Below, one piece after another: positions 15,119 to 23,968 of a DNA stretch of 57,117 nt. The DNA comes from Nostoc sp. GT001 (GTDB lineage Bacteria > Cyanobacteriota > Cyanobacteriia > Cyanobacteriales > Nostocaceae), in the NCBI RefSeq assembly GCF_030382115.1, contig NZ_JAUDRJ010000003.1:507402-564518 (forward strand). The letters are read 5' to 3'. The notes beneath the pieces are model-generated. The model was given only the letters and a program-made list of their open reading frames with translations. It did not search any database and was not told the origin of the DNA. Both the position numbers and the translations under genes were made by a program. Numbering within the stretch: position 1 is the first letter of the stretch; the number at the start of each line of letters is the position of its first letter.

Positions 15119-17755
15119 ATGCGAGGAAATGAGCGGGAAAAAATACGCCATCTGTTGGTCATCCAAGACCTGGAAGGGCGGCGAACTGTCCCCTTGCGAG
15201 AGACTACTTATTCTCTGGGGCGGCATCCTGCAAACACTATTGTCTTGGCTTCCCGATCAGTATCAATGCAACATGCAATTTTATTGCGAGTAACTGTTCC
15301 AGAAACTGACCAGTACGGCTTCCAGATTATTGATGGTAACTATAAGGGAAAAGGAAGTACTAATGGCTTATTTGTAAATGGCACTAAATGCTTTTCTCAT
15401 AATCTTAGGCATGGAGATGTCATTGCTTTTGGCAGTAATAAAGCTCAGGCTAAATATTATGCTATTTCCAATATTTCCGAACAAGCATTTTCTGAATCTT
15501 TTGATGTTGAAGACTTATCTGGTTTTTTTTCAGAGCAAGCCAGTCCTGCCAATCCTTTTCAAACCTTAGCCATCGATCCCAGTTTTGAAGCAGCTAGTGA
15601 GTCTGCTCTAGCTCGCCTAGCATCCTTTCCTGAACTCATCCCCAATCCAATTATTGAGATGGATTTCGAGGGAAGAATTACGTATCTCAATCCAGCCGCA
15701 GCTATCAAGTTTCCTAATCTTAGGGAAGTTGGGACAGAACACCCAATCTTAACGGGACTCTTGATTGGAGTTAACAATTTAGAAAAAAATTCTTTTGTGC
15801 GGGAGGTGGAAGTAGGTACAGAAGTTTTTGAACAATCCGTACTTTATCTTCCTGAAAGTGATTTAATTAGAACTTTTATTATTAGGGATATTACAGAGCA
15901 AAAGCAAGCTACAGCCGAACTGCGCCAGCGCGATCGCTTGCTACAAGCAGTTGCAGAAGCTGCCAATTATTTGCTAGGAGAAATGAATTACGAAACTGGT
16001 ATCGATCTAGCTCTAGCTGTACTGGGTGAAGCTGCCAAGGCAGATCGTGCCTATCTCTTTCAGAACCATCTTCACCCGATTACAGAGGAAATGGCAGTCA
16101 GTCTAAGGTTTGAATGGACACAATCTTTTATTGAATCTACCCATCACCATTGGCAGAATCAGCCTTATCAAGCTCCTGAATTAGCCCGTTGGTACACAAT
16201 TCTCTCTAGCGGCCAGTCGATTAGCGGTATCACTCAAAAATTTCCTGTCGCCGAACAAAAATTCCTGATTAGAGATGGCATTAAATCCCTTCTCTTGGTA
16301 CCTCTTCGCTTGGATAATGATTTCTGGGGGTATCTTGGCTTGGCAGACTGCACCTTTGAGCGTCATTGGTCAAAGCATGAAGAATCTACTCTTTTGACCA
16401 TGGCCGCCAGTATTATTGGTGCGCGGCAGCGTCAGCAAGTAGAAGAAAAGATTCGCTATCAAGCCCTCCATGACTTGCTGACAGGGTTGCCCAATCGTCT
16501 GTTATTTAATGAGCTGCTCAGTAAAACTCTGCCTAACGCCACTCGAAATGGCGAAAGTTTAGCTGTGATTTTCCTCGATTTGGATCGCTTTAAGGTGATT
16601 AATGATACTCTGGGGCATACTCTGGGAGACCAATTGTTACAAAGCGTCTCTCAAAGATTAAAAGACTCACTCAGAGGCGGAGACACTGTAGCCCGTTGGG
16701 GAGGCGATGAATTTACTATTTTACTCCCACGAGTCAATGATATTGAAGAGGTAACTCTGGTGGCGCAGAGAATTTTACAAGCCTTAGAGGATGCTTTTCA
16801 TCTCCAAGAGCATGAACTTTATGTAACTGCTAGCCTCGGTATTGCCTTACTTGATAGCAACAGCCCTGATACCGAAACACTAATCCAGCACGCAGATGCT
16901 GCTTTGTATTACGCCAAGGACAAAGGGCGGAATAACTATCAATTTTACAGTGTTTCCCTGAGTGCTAAAAATCCTGAACTCCTGACTTTAGAAAAGAGCT
17001 TGCGCTATGCCCTAGAACGGAATGAATTTAAGCTTTATTATCAGCCTCGTGTGAACATTGCCACAGGAGAAATTACTAGTATGGAGGCTCTGTTGCGTTG
17101 GCAGCACCCAGAGATGGGATTGGTTGCCCCTAGTGTATTCATTCCTCTGGTCGAAGAAAGTGGATTAATTGTCCCCATCGGCGAATGGACTCTACAGACG
17201 GCCTGTAGCCAAAATAAAGCATGGCAAGATGCTGGATTGCCACCGATTAAAATCGCTGTCAATCTTTCTCTGAAGCAGTTCCGCCAACCAAAATTAGTAG
17301 AGACTATAGCTAAGGTTTTAGAACAAACTGGTCTGGAGCCGCGCTTTTTAGAATTAGAAATTATGGAAACCACAGCGATTGAAGACTTGGGTTTTACCAG
17401 AAGGGTGTTAGAGGAGCTACAGCAGATGGGTATTTACATCTCCATCGATGACTTTGGTACAGGTCATTCCTCGCTCTCGCGCCTACAGCTTTTGCCACTC
17501 CACAATCTGAAAATAGATAAATCTTTCATTCAATATTTGACGCAGGATGCCAAAGTAGCTCATATTATCCAGGCCATAGTTACCTTGGGACACAGCTTGG
17601 GATTAAAGTTAACAGCCGAAGGGGTAGAAAAGGAAGAGGAATTGGAATTCTTGAAATCTATCAACTGCGAGGAGGTGCAGGGTTTTTTATTCTACCGCCC
17701 ACTTTCTGAACAGAAAGCAACAGAAGTTCTCGAAAGCAAACGACTAACGATCTAG
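15119..17755 (+). CDS. FHA-PAS-GAF-GGDEF-EAL c-di-GMP signalling protein
   Basis: An 878-residue cytoplasmic signalling protein with five modules in order: FHA phosphothreonine-binding domain (about 12-115; SLGRHPANTIVLA and later GSTNGLFVNG), PAS (about 165-265), GAF (about 285-440; ends WSKHEESTLL), GGDEF diguanylate cyclase (about 450-610) and EAL phosphodiesterase (about 625-870). The GGDEF motif at 528-532 is intact, with an RGGD inhibitory-site motif nine residues before it. EAL is intact as EALLRW at 656-661, with DDFGTGHSSL, KIDKSFI and the late EGVE also present. Both activities are therefore possible. FHA suggests recruitment to Ser/Thr-kinase targets. No membrane segment is seen. 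ATG at 15119 follows GGAAC, a weak ribosome site. Confidence 0.92.
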   Translation: MRGNEREKIRHLLVIQDLEGRRTVPLRETTYSLGRHPANTIVLASRSVSMQHAILLRVTVPETDQYGFQIIDGNYKGKGSTNGLFVNGTKCFSHNLRHGDVIAFGSNKAQAKYYAISNISEQAFSESFDVEDLSGFFSEQASPANPFQTLAIDPSFEAASESALARLASFPELIPNPIIEMDFEGRITYLNPAAAIKFPNLREVGTEHPILTGLLIGVNNLEKNSFVREVEVGTEVFEQSVLYLPESDLIRTFIIRDITEQKQATAELRQRDRLLQAVAEAANYLLGEMNYETGIDLALAVLGEAAKADRAYLFQNHLHPITEEMAVSLRFEWTQSFIESTHHHWQNQPYQAPELARWYTILSSGQSISGITQKFPVAEQKFLIRDGIKSLLLVPLRLDNDFWGYLGLADCTFERHWSKHEESTLLTMAASIIGARQRQQVEEKIRYQALHDLLTGLPNRLLFNELLSKTLPNATRNGESLAVIFLDLDRFKVINDTLGHTLGDQLLQSVSQRLKDSLRGGDTVARWGGDEFTILLPRVNDIEEVTLVAQRILQALEDAFHLQEHELYVTASLGIALLDSNSPDTETLIQHADAALYYAKDKGRNNYQFYSVSLSAKNPELLTLEKSLRYALERNEFKLYYQPRVNIATGEITSMEALLRWQHPEMGLVAPSVFIPLVEESGLIVPIGEWTLQTACSQNKAWQDAGLPPIKIAVNLSLKQFRQPKLVETIAKVLEQTGLEPRFLELEIMETTAIEDLGFTRRVLEELQQMGIYISIDDFGTGHSSLSRLQLLPLHNLKIDKSFIQYLTQDAKVAHIIQAIVTLGHSLGLKLTAEGVEKEEELEFLKSINCEEVQGFLFYRPLSEQKATEVLESKRLTI

Positions 17756-17808
17756 ACCAGTGAGGATACAATAAAATTCATCGTCCTGCTGCCGACCTTT
17801 TTCGTCCT

Positions 17809-18729
17809 ATGCTACCAGTCATATATTCCGACGAATTTTTAGATCACAAGACTGGAAAATACCATCCCGAAAAACCAGAACGTTTAAGTGCGATCGCAAA
17901 TGCCCTAAAAGCAGCTACATTCGCAGATCAAATCACTTGGCACTTGCCTACACCAGCATCAGAACAAGCATCACTGATGTCTTCGTTGGTTAAAGCACAT
18001 AGCCCAGCCTACATCAAAAAACTGTGGCAAATCGCTTCTAGTGGCGGCGGCCCTTTGGATGGAGATACGCCAGTTTCCCCGCGTAGTTATGATGTGGCAT
18101 TGTTGGCAGTCAGTGCATGGTTGGATGGAGTTGAGGTTGTGTTAGGGTCGGCTAATCCAGCTTTTGTACTAGCGCGTCCCCCAGGACATCATGCTGAAAG
18201 TGATGCAGGGATGGGCTTTTGCCTATTTTCTAATGCCGCGATCGCTGCTTTATTTGCTTTAGAACAACCTGGAATTAACCGCGTCGCCATCCTTGATTGG
18301 GATGTACATCATGGTAATGGTACTCAGGCGATCGTGGAAACTGAAGCACGCATCGCCTATTGTTCTCTACATCAGTACCCATGCTATCCCGGTACGGGAA
18401 GATCGACAGAACGAGGTTTTCACAATAATGTATTAAATTTACCAGTACCCCCTGGTAGTGATATTGCTGTATATCAGCCACTATTTGAAAAACAGGTAGT
18501 ACCGTTTTTAGCCAACTTCCAGCCAGATTTACTAATTGTGAGTGCTGGTTACGATGCCAATGCGGAAGATCCTTTGGCAAGTATTAATTTACAGCCAGAA
18601 GACTACGCTTTATTTACTGATTATTGTTTGGGGCTAACTCGTAAAATTCTGTTTGGCTTAGAAGGTGGTTACGACTTCGATACTCTTTCTCAATCAGTTG
18701 TAGCGACGATTGAACGTTGTTTACTTTAA
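17809..18729 (+). CDS. Histone-deacetylase-like amidohydrolase
   Basis: A 306-residue zinc hydrolase of the arginase/deacetylase superfamily (acetoin-utilization AcuC/HdaH type), which removes acetyl or related acyl groups from amines such as acetyl-polyamines or acetyl-lysine. The active site is intact: HH at 127-128 in RPPGHHAE, the zinc ligands Asp165 and His167 in DWDVHHGNG, and a later Asp in SAGYDANAEDP. The N-terminal HPEKPERL motif is also typical. The length is normal. It lies 53 bp after the c-di-GMP gene on the same strand, so co-transcription is possible. The physiological substrate is unknown. Confidence 0.88.
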   Translation: MLPVIYSDEFLDHKTGKYHPEKPERLSAIANALKAATFADQITWHLPTPASEQASLMSSLVKAHSPAYIKKLWQIASSGGGPLDGDTPVSPRSYDVALLAVSAWLDGVEVVLGSANPAFVLARPPGHHAESDAGMGFCLFSNAAIAALFALEQPGINRVAILDWDVHHGNGTQAIVETEARIAYCSLHQYPCYPGTGRSTERGFHNNVLNLPVPPGSDIAVYQPLFEKQVVPFLANFQPDLLIVSAGYDANAEDPLASINLQPEDYALFTDYCLGLTRKILFGLEGGYDFDTLSQSVVATIERCLL

Positions 18730-18809
18730 GCTTGTCTTGTTTGATATATAGCCGTAGTCACATAGGTTAGGACATTTTGAAAACGTGAATGCTAGGAATA
18801 GTAATAGTT

Positions 18810-18852
18810 TTACCTTCTGCCTCCTGCCTTCTGCCTTCTGCCTCCTGCTATA
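18810..18852. repeat. Heptamer STRR (CCTTCTG/CCTCCTG)
   Basis: About six tandem 7-nt units alternate between CTTCTGC and CTCCTGC. This class of short tandemly repeated repeats is characteristic of heterocyst-forming cyanobacteria. It lies in the gap after the deacetylase gene. Confidence 0.8.
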
Positions 18853-18949
18853 TATACCGACGATCGCAATTAACAAGGGTAATAGCCTAAATTCTCTACG
18901 AAGATTTGGGAACACTGAATACTGACACGGTTATAGCTGACATACAGTT

Positions 18950-19228
18950 ATGAAAATTTCTCACAAACTGGTTGCAAGCTTTGTTGGTGTTTCCTTATTA
19001 AGGATTGTAGTTGGTGCGGTTGCGATCGCCAACGATGGTTGTGCGATGCCTGAAACAGTGCGCTCGCGCATTTTTGATCCTTTTTTCACCACGAAACCCA
19101 TCGGCAAAGATACTGGTATGGGCCCCATGCCTCACTCCCTTTCTGATAAACTTCATAGAATCTTCAGAAAGAAAAATTTTCAGCGGGGTTCTGAAAGAGC
19201 TAAAGTTTTGTTAAGATGCAATTGCTAG
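18950..19228 (+). pseudogene. Histidine-kinase remnant with internal deletion
   Basis: The 92-codon frame begins like a sensor kinase (MKISHKLVASFVGVSLL, a typical first membrane segment). At residue 24 it jumps straight into the ATP-binding G1 and F boxes: NDGCAMPETVRSRIFDPFFT followed by TKPIGKDTGMG. The missing part should include the sensor, HAMP/PAS, HisKA dimer with its phosphorylated His, and the N box. After the G2 box the sequence degrades. The junction at 19021-19029 is a HIP1 octamer (GCGATCGC), so recombination between two HIP1 copies could have removed the middle. With no His and no complete ATPase it cannot work as a kinase. Confidence 0.75.
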
Positions 19229-19305
19229 CAGTTTCTCAGCGAAATTCACCTATCGGGTGTGGAGAAATAAAAAGCACAAGCAGCACAAATTTAAAAGGTG
19301 AAGCA

Positions 19306-19443
19306 ATGACCACCTATATTTTTTTCGATGAAGCCCTACGAATGCTGACCAACGCCTATTTGATATCAGTAGTACTGTTAATGGCAGCTTCTGGTATAGG
19401 TTTGGCGGTGATTGAGACAATAGAAAAGACAGGAGAACGCTAA
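19306..19443 (+). CDS. Small single-span membrane protein
   Basis: A 45-residue ORF, with ATG at 19306 preceded by AAAGGTGAAG as a good ribosome site. A short polar N-terminus is followed by one hydrophobic helix (about residues 18-37) and a charged tail EKTGER. I do not recognise the family. The good ribosome site and clean membrane helix support a real small protein. It lies between the kinase remnant and the TerB-like gene. Confidence 0.5.
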   Translation: MTTYIFFDEALRMLTNAYLISVVLLMAASGIGLAVIETIEKTGER

Positions 19444-19620
19444 GTTTACGGATGGCAATGTAGTTCCTGCCAAAAACCTTTGGATACAAGTGTTCGCTGT
19501 GAATAAATCCTGGGAACACTAAAGGATGAAAGTCTTATAGCGTTATAGTCTTACCTGTAAATCTACCAAACATACAGTTAAAAGTAACGCTATTGGGACT
19601 CTAACCAAGGAGCTACTACA

Positions 19621-20067
19621 ATGGGTCTATTCGACGCTGTGTTGGGTACAGAAAGCCAAACCCAAGCAGCACTCAATCCAGCGGAAGCTTTTGCTGTCAT
19701 TATATTGACGGCAACGGCTTCAGACGGTTATCTTTCTGTTGAGCAAGCAAATTCTACCATTTCTGTGCTGTCTCGGATGAAACTTTTTAAAAGTTATCCC
19801 AATGAAATGATGAACAGGCTGTTTGACAAAATCTTGGGCATTCTCCAGGGTGATGGCTTTAATGCTTTGTTTAATGCAGCCAAAGATTCTCTATCTCAAG
19901 AGTTGCGGGAAGCAGCCTTTGCAGTGGCCACTGATTTAGTCTTAGCTGAAGGTATTATACCTGAAGAAGAAAAAAACTTCTTAAATGATTTATATCAAGC
20001 TTTAGGGGTTTCTAGTGAGATAGCAATACAAATTGTGGAAGTAATCTTAATTAAAAATCGCGCATAG
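19621..20067 (+). CDS. TerB-like (tellurite resistance type) protein
   Basis: A 148-residue soluble, all-helical protein. The segment AVIILTATASDGYLSVEQ and the later VLAEGIIPEEEKNFL show the paired acidic motifs of the TerB/DjlA-N fold, which binds metal in known members. Cyanobacterial single-domain TerB proteins are common and usually unrelated to tellurite; a stress or envelope role is often suggested but unproven. AAGGAGCTACTACA before ATG 19621 supplies a ribosome site. The gene stands alone and has a strong terminator. Confidence 0.72.
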   Translation: MGLFDAVLGTESQTQAALNPAEAFAVIILTATASDGYLSVEQANSTISVLSRMKLFKSYPNEMMNRLFDKILGILQGDGFNALFNAAKDSLSQELREAAFAVATDLVLAEGIIPEEEKNFLNDLYQALGVSSEIAIQIVEVILIKNRA

Positions 20068-20140
20068 GGCAATCGAACATAACTTGTTATGCCCATTGTC
20101 CTTACTTGATTAAACTGTATAAGTAGCTTATAAACAAAGT

Positions 20141-20178
20141 GTGGCAAGGAAGTTGAGCTTCTTTGCCACTATTTTTTG
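20141..20178 (+). terminator. Terminator of the TerB-like gene
   Basis: GTGGCAAGGAAG at 20141-20152 pairs with CTTCTTTGCCAC at 20158-20169 (one G-T pair) around a 5-nt loop, followed by TATTTTTTG. It is 74 bp past the stop codon. Confidence 0.85.
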
Positions 20179-20330
20179 CTGTTCTTTGATTATTTATTTG
20201 CGATCGTTCAATATCGATTAGAGATATTGCATTACAACGTCTCTAGATTGATCGTATAAATTATCTCATCTCAACAATATTATGTCATAATTCGATTTTA
20301 TGATTTTGAACTTTAAATTGTAAATTGCTT

Positions 20331-21686
20331 ATGCGTTGTTCTGCCACCCTAAACCAACTGGCTGAAGTTATTTTGGCCCATTCTGTAAACTTATCTGAAA
20401 CTGCTTTAACACAAGTCACTAGCGGTATCCAAACAGATAGTCGTACCTTAAAACCAGGTGAAGTATTTGTCGCTTTCCGAGGTGATAAGTTTGATGGCCA
20501 TGAATTTGTACCAACTGCGATCGCCAAGGGTGCAATAGCTGCAATCGTAGATTTTGAATACGAAAATCCGGGATTTCCGGTATTACAGGTAAAAGATACC
20601 CTCAAGGCATATCAACAAATTGGCAGATGGTGGCGCGATCGCTTTAATATTCCTGTAATTGGCGTAACGGGTTCGGTGGGTAAAACTACAACCAAAGAAT
20701 TAATCGCCGCAGTTTTAGGAACGAAGGGACGAGTTCACAAAACTTATGGAAATTACAACAACGAAATCGGTGTCCCGAAAACTCTCCTAGAACTTGGCGC
20801 CGAAAATGACTACGCCGTGATTGAAATGGCGATGCGCGGTAGAGGACAAATTGCCGAACTGACACAAATAGCGCGTCCAACAATTGGTGTGATTACCAAT
20901 GTGGGGACAGCGCATATTGAGTTACTGGGTTCAGAAGAAGCGATCGCTGAGGCAAAATGTGAGTTATTAGCTGAAATGTCTGCTGATAGTGTGGCAATTC
21001 TCAACCACGATAATCCTTTATTAATGGCCACGGCGGCGAAAGTTTGGCACGGAGAAGTTTTGACTTACGGCTTTTCTGGCGGCGATATTCAAGGAAAGTT
21101 AATTGATAACGAGACAGTGGAAGTTGCAGGAATCCAACTACCACTGCCTTTACCCGGTCGTCACAATGCGACTAATTTCTTAGCAGCTTTAGCGGTAGCA
21201 AAGGTGTTGGGAATCGATTGGGCAACCCTTAAAGCAGGTGTGATGGTAGATATGCCCACAGGGCGATCGCAGCGATTTACTTTACCTAATGATGTGGTAA
21301 TTTTAGATGAAACTTATAATGCTGCACCAGAAGCTATGATCGCAGCGTTGCAATTATTGGCAGACACACCCGGAAAGCGGAAGATTGCCGTATTGGGTGC
21401 AATGAAAGAATTAGGAGAGCGATCGCAGCAGTTGCACCAGCGAGTGGGAGAAACAGTGCGAAAGTTGAATTTAGACGGTTTGTTGATTTTGGTAGATGGA
21501 GAAGATGCCGAAGCGATCGCTCAAAGTGCCGAAGGTATCCCATCGGAGTGCTTTGCAACCCATGCTGATTTGGTAGCTAGGTTGAAAACATTTGTGCAAA
21601 CAGGCGATCGTTTATTGTTCAAAGCCGCCCATTCTGTGGGATTAGATCGGGTAGTCAATCAGTTACGTGCAGAATTTCCCAAGTAA
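20331..21686 (+). CDS. murF: UDP-MurNAc-tripeptide:D-Ala-D-Ala ligase
   Basis: MurF adds D-alanyl-D-alanine to UDP-MurNAc-tripeptide, the last cytoplasmic step of the peptidoglycan stem peptide. It has 451 residues, the usual length. The ATP loop GVTGSVGKTTT is at 111-121, followed by NYNNEIGVP, which is typical of MurF rather than MurC/D/E, and later LPGRHNATNFLAALAVA and DETYNAAPEAM, the MurF C-domain signature. ATG at 20331 is chosen over TTG at 20325 as the only ATG near the domain start. It is transcribed alone and converges on the mrp operon. Confidence 0.95.
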   Translation: MRCSATLNQLAEVILAHSVNLSETALTQVTSGIQTDSRTLKPGEVFVAFRGDKFDGHEFVPTAIAKGAIAAIVDFEYENPGFPVLQVKDTLKAYQQIGRWWRDRFNIPVIGVTGSVGKTTTKELIAAVLGTKGRVHKTYGNYNNEIGVPKTLLELGAENDYAVIEMAMRGRGQIAELTQIARPTIGVITNVGTAHIELLGSEEAIAEAKCELLAEMSADSVAILNHDNPLLMATAAKVWHGEVLTYGFSGGDIQGKLIDNETVEVAGIQLPLPLPGRHNATNFLAALAVAKVLGIDWATLKAGVMVDMPTGRSQRFTLPNDVVILDETYNAAPEAMIAALQLLADTPGKRKIAVLGAMKELGERSQQLHQRVGETVRKLNLDGLLILVDGEDAEAIAQSAEGIPSECFATHADLVARLKTFVQTGDRLLFKAAHSVGLDRVVNQLRAEFPK

Positions 21687-21687
21687 A

Positions 21688-21728
21688 AGGGACTGGGGAC
21701 TGGGGATTAGGGATTGGGGACTGGGTGT
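21688..21728. repeat. STRR of GGGACTG/GGGATTG units after murF
   Basis: Several 7-nt units (GGGACTG, GGGATTA, GGGATTG) follow the murF stop, and a related CCAGTAC run occurs at 21788-21812. They lie between the convergent ends of murF and the mrp operon and may provide stems for transcript ends. Confidence 0.7.
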
Positions 21729-21828
21729 AAAATCGAAAAATTATGGTGGTGCTCATTACCCACCACCAAATTTTAAAAAACTTTTTCCCAGTACTTACCC
21801 AGTACCCAGTACCGGAGCGGCGTTCCTC

Positions 21829-22491
21829 TCACAACAATCCCCGATAACGAATAAAAATCAAAATCACCGCCCACGATCCCAAGGCGACTTTGACTGCAAC
21901 CAGAATATTCAGCAAGGGGACAATCCCCCCACTCAAAAGTGCGCCCATTTCTCCGTGGGGTAACTCAACTCCAGTCAGAGTTATAGCCGCCAGTACAATG
22001 AAAACAAGAACCGAAACTTTCTCCCATGTAGCGGCGTGGTAGCGCTGGTAGATTTCTTGCATCCACTCCGGTGATGAGGTGATGGCAATCAAACCGATCG
22101 CAGTTCCACCTGCGACTCCAGCCGCAAAACCACCGCCAGGGCTGAGATGCCCCCGAATAGCTAGTTCAATACTTACCATCGCAGCAATAGTCGCTCCCAG
22201 ACGCGCCAGCACAATGGATGGTTGATCGGTAAAACGATAGATCGCACAGGACGGCTGTTCATTCGCTAGCAGAAAATTAACTCCCATAATGGCGATCGTA
22301 AATACCACCACCTCGAAGATAGTGTCATACAAACGATTCCTAAGAATGATCACTGTAACCGCATTGGGTATGCCACCATCTTTAACAACCGATTCAACGA
22401 TCGAGAAATCCGGTATGACTGGCGCTGAATTCGGCAAGACGAGCATTTTTATAAACAGCGCTATCCCTGCTGCAATGTAGATCCATTTCAT
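21829..22491 (-). CDS. mrpB: Mrp antiporter subunit MrpB
   Basis: A 220-residue membrane protein; its C-terminal half is the MnhB domain (TDQPSIVLARLGATIAAMVSIE, then GGGFAAGVAGG, the glycine-rich motif of the family). The N-terminal 80 residues add another pair of membrane helices. It is the last gene of the mrp operon and overlaps the stop of the preceding gene by four bases (ATGA). It forms part of the multi-subunit Na+/H+ antiporter of the plasma membrane, which exports Na+ using the proton gradient. Confidence 0.85.
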   Translation of the reverse strand: MKWIYIAAGIALFIKMLVLPNSAPVIPDFSIVESVVKDGGIPNAVTVIILRNRLYDTIFEVVVFTIAIMGVNFLLANEQPSCAIYRFTDQPSIVLARLGATIAAMVSIELAIRGHLSPGGGFAAGVAGGTAIGLIAITSSPEWMQEIYQRYHAATWEKVSVLVFIVLAAITLTGVELPHGEMGALLSGGIVPLLNILVAVKVALGSWAVILIFIRYRGLL

Positions 22492-23057
22492 TTATGCTTC
22501 TCCCCTTCAACTGGTGTACTTACATAACTCAGGATTGTCGCTGGTGATGTAAGTTCAGTTTGCATAATCTCATAGATGCGTTTCACCCTAATGGTGGTGT
22601 GATAAAACTGTTTTTCGTCCTCACTGGTTGGCTGGTCTTGTTCTCGTCTGACACAAGTTGCATGGACTTCTTTATCCATCAACGCCCGTTCTAAAGCTTG
22701 GGTATTTGGGTAGGGAACCAGTTCTAGACGCATCTGGCGTTTGCGAAAAATTGTGCGTAAGTCGTCCATCAGTTGCCCAAAATGCTGTTCGTCATCTGCC
22801 TCGTCTTTCACCAAGCCAAGACGCATCACCAGGGATGAACGTACTGCCACCGCGTAAAGGGTAATTGCCAGCATAGTACCCACCAATGCTTCGGTCAAAG
22901 CAACATCTGGCGCTCCTAAAACCGCATATACCATTGCCGCCACCGCTCCCAATATGCCGCGAATTACCAGCGCATGATAGGGATTGACCTGAAATACCAC
23001 CATACACGCAGCCAACGGCAGTAGGGCGATGATGATATAGAGATAGCTATCATTCAT
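22488..23057 (-). CDS. mrpA: MrpA C-terminal-type subunit (MbhD/DUF4040)
   Basis: A 189-residue protein. Residues 5-75 carry three hydrophobic helices with RGILGAVAAMVYAVLGAPDVALTEA, the MbhD-like (DUF4040) pattern that forms the C-terminal part of MrpA in Bacillus. The large ND5-like N-terminal domain of MrpA is absent. The remaining about 110 residues are soluble and charged. ATG at 23057 is chosen because it overlaps the mrpG stop (ATGAATGA), giving translational coupling; an upstream start would reach further into mrpG. In cyanobacterial mrp operons this split form is called mrpA. It overlaps mrpB by four bases. Confidence 0.78.
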   Translation of the reverse strand: MNDSYLYIIIALLPLAACMVVFQVNPYHALVIRGILGAVAAMVYAVLGAPDVALTEALVGTMLAITLYAVAVRSSLVMRLGLVKDEADDEQHFGQLMDDLRTIFRKRQMRLELVPYPNTQALERALMDKEVHATCVRREQDQPTSEDEKQFYHTTIRVKRIYEIMQTELTSPATILSYVSTPVEGEKHK

Positions 23058-23328
23058 AGTTACCCTCGCTACTAGAACAGTAAGCCAATACATACCCCAG
23101 CACTGTATTCCAGATGGCCAAGGAGATGAGAGCGAGGATGAGTAGCGGCCATTCGCTGGGTATCTTTAAGAGCAGCCCGATAATGATACTCATTGAGCCA
23201 AGGGTGTCTGCAACCGAAAGACTATGGAGTTTGAATAATAGCGATCGCTTGCCCAGCAGAGGAAAGGTTCCCCAAAACCAGAAGAAAAGTCCTAACCCTA
23301 TGCATATATAACCTAAAAAGTCAATCAT
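23050..23328 (-). CDS. mrpG: Mrp antiporter subunit MrpG
   Basis: A 92-residue protein with three membrane helices. The segment FPLLGKRSLLFKLHSLSVADTLGS matches the MnhG/PhaG pattern (loop then helix with a conserved Gly). Its start overlaps the mrpF stop by four bases, and its own stop overlaps the next gene. It is a structural subunit of the Mrp Na+/H+ antiporter. Confidence 0.83.
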   Translation of the reverse strand: MIDFLGYICIGLGLFFWFWGTFPLLGKRSLLFKLHSLSVADTLGSMSIIIGLLLKIPSEWPLLILALISLAIWNTVLGYVLAYCSSSEGNYE

Positions 23329-23582
23329 ACTTCATTCATTCGTTTGATTACATGAGCCAGCAACATTAAGCCAGCATTTCCCACACTTAGGATGATGACC
23401 CCGACAACACCAATCATCCAATCATCACGGAAGACGGATACGACCAGAATCATGATTGAAGTTTTGGTGGCAGCACTGGCAAATGCGAGCATTTTTTGCC
23501 AAATATCATCATCTTGCCATGCCTCATACATGGGGATGAGCAGTGCCAAAATCATGGCAATCAATACTACATTCAGGATCAT
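23325..23582 (-). CDS. mrpF: Mrp antiporter subunit MrpF
   Basis: An 85-residue, three-helix membrane protein of the MnhF/PhaF type. ATG at 23582 is preferred because it overlaps the mrpE stop as ATGA and has GGAGGAG about 7 nt upstream inside mrpE; a longer frame from 23606 is open but reaches further into mrpE. Family members are typically 85-95 residues. It is encoded in the middle of the operon. Confidence 0.8.
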   Translation of the reverse strand: MILNVVLIAMILALLIPMYEAWQDDDIWQKMLAFASAATKTSIMILVVSVFRDDWMIGVVGVIILSVGNAGLMLLAHVIKRMNEV

Positions 23583-23968
23583 ACTTTTCTCCTCCGTCGC
23601 ACCCAATGTACTTCGTACCAGCCTGCTTCGTGGTATTTCAAAACAATGGTCTTTGGCGTAAAGGTAATTAGGAAGATATCTAGGAATACAAGCCCTGGTG
23701 TGCGTCCTGGTTTAACTTGTTCCATCGTTATATCTTCGTATTTATGCGGGCGGAGGATGAGTTGAAATGCCTCAATATACGCCTGCGGAATCGCCACCAT
23801 AATTTCACCTAGCACACGCAGCCAATCTTTTAATGATTGTTTAGCTGTGCGACCACCCGGCAATAGAAGTGCGATGCTGATGCCAATGATGATATTTGCC
23901 ACACTGAAATCGGCAGTGAGCAAAAACCAGATAGTCAGTCGCAATATTAGATTTAAATACCCAACCAT
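23579..23968 (-). CDS. mrpE: Mrp antiporter subunit MrpE
   Basis: A 129-residue protein with two N-terminal membrane helices and a cytoplasmic domain. The arrangement LGEIMVAIPQAYIEAFQLIL followed by the TPGLVFLDIFLITFTPKT run is typical of MnhE/PhaE. It overlaps the end of mrpD by 16 bases and the start of mrpF by four. The C-terminal tail RRRRKV is strongly basic. Confidence 0.83.
   Translation of the reverse strand: MVGYLNLILRLTIWFLLTADFSVANIIIGISIALLLPGGRTAKQSLKDWLRVLGEIMVAIPQAYIEAFQLILRPHKYEDITMEQVKPGRTPGLVFLDIFLITFTPKTIVLKYHEAGWYEVHWVRRRRKV

Noticed and set aside
21667..21963. 98-codon plus-strand ORF after murF
   Set aside because: It begins inside murF, crosses a heptamer repeat and runs antisense through mrpB.
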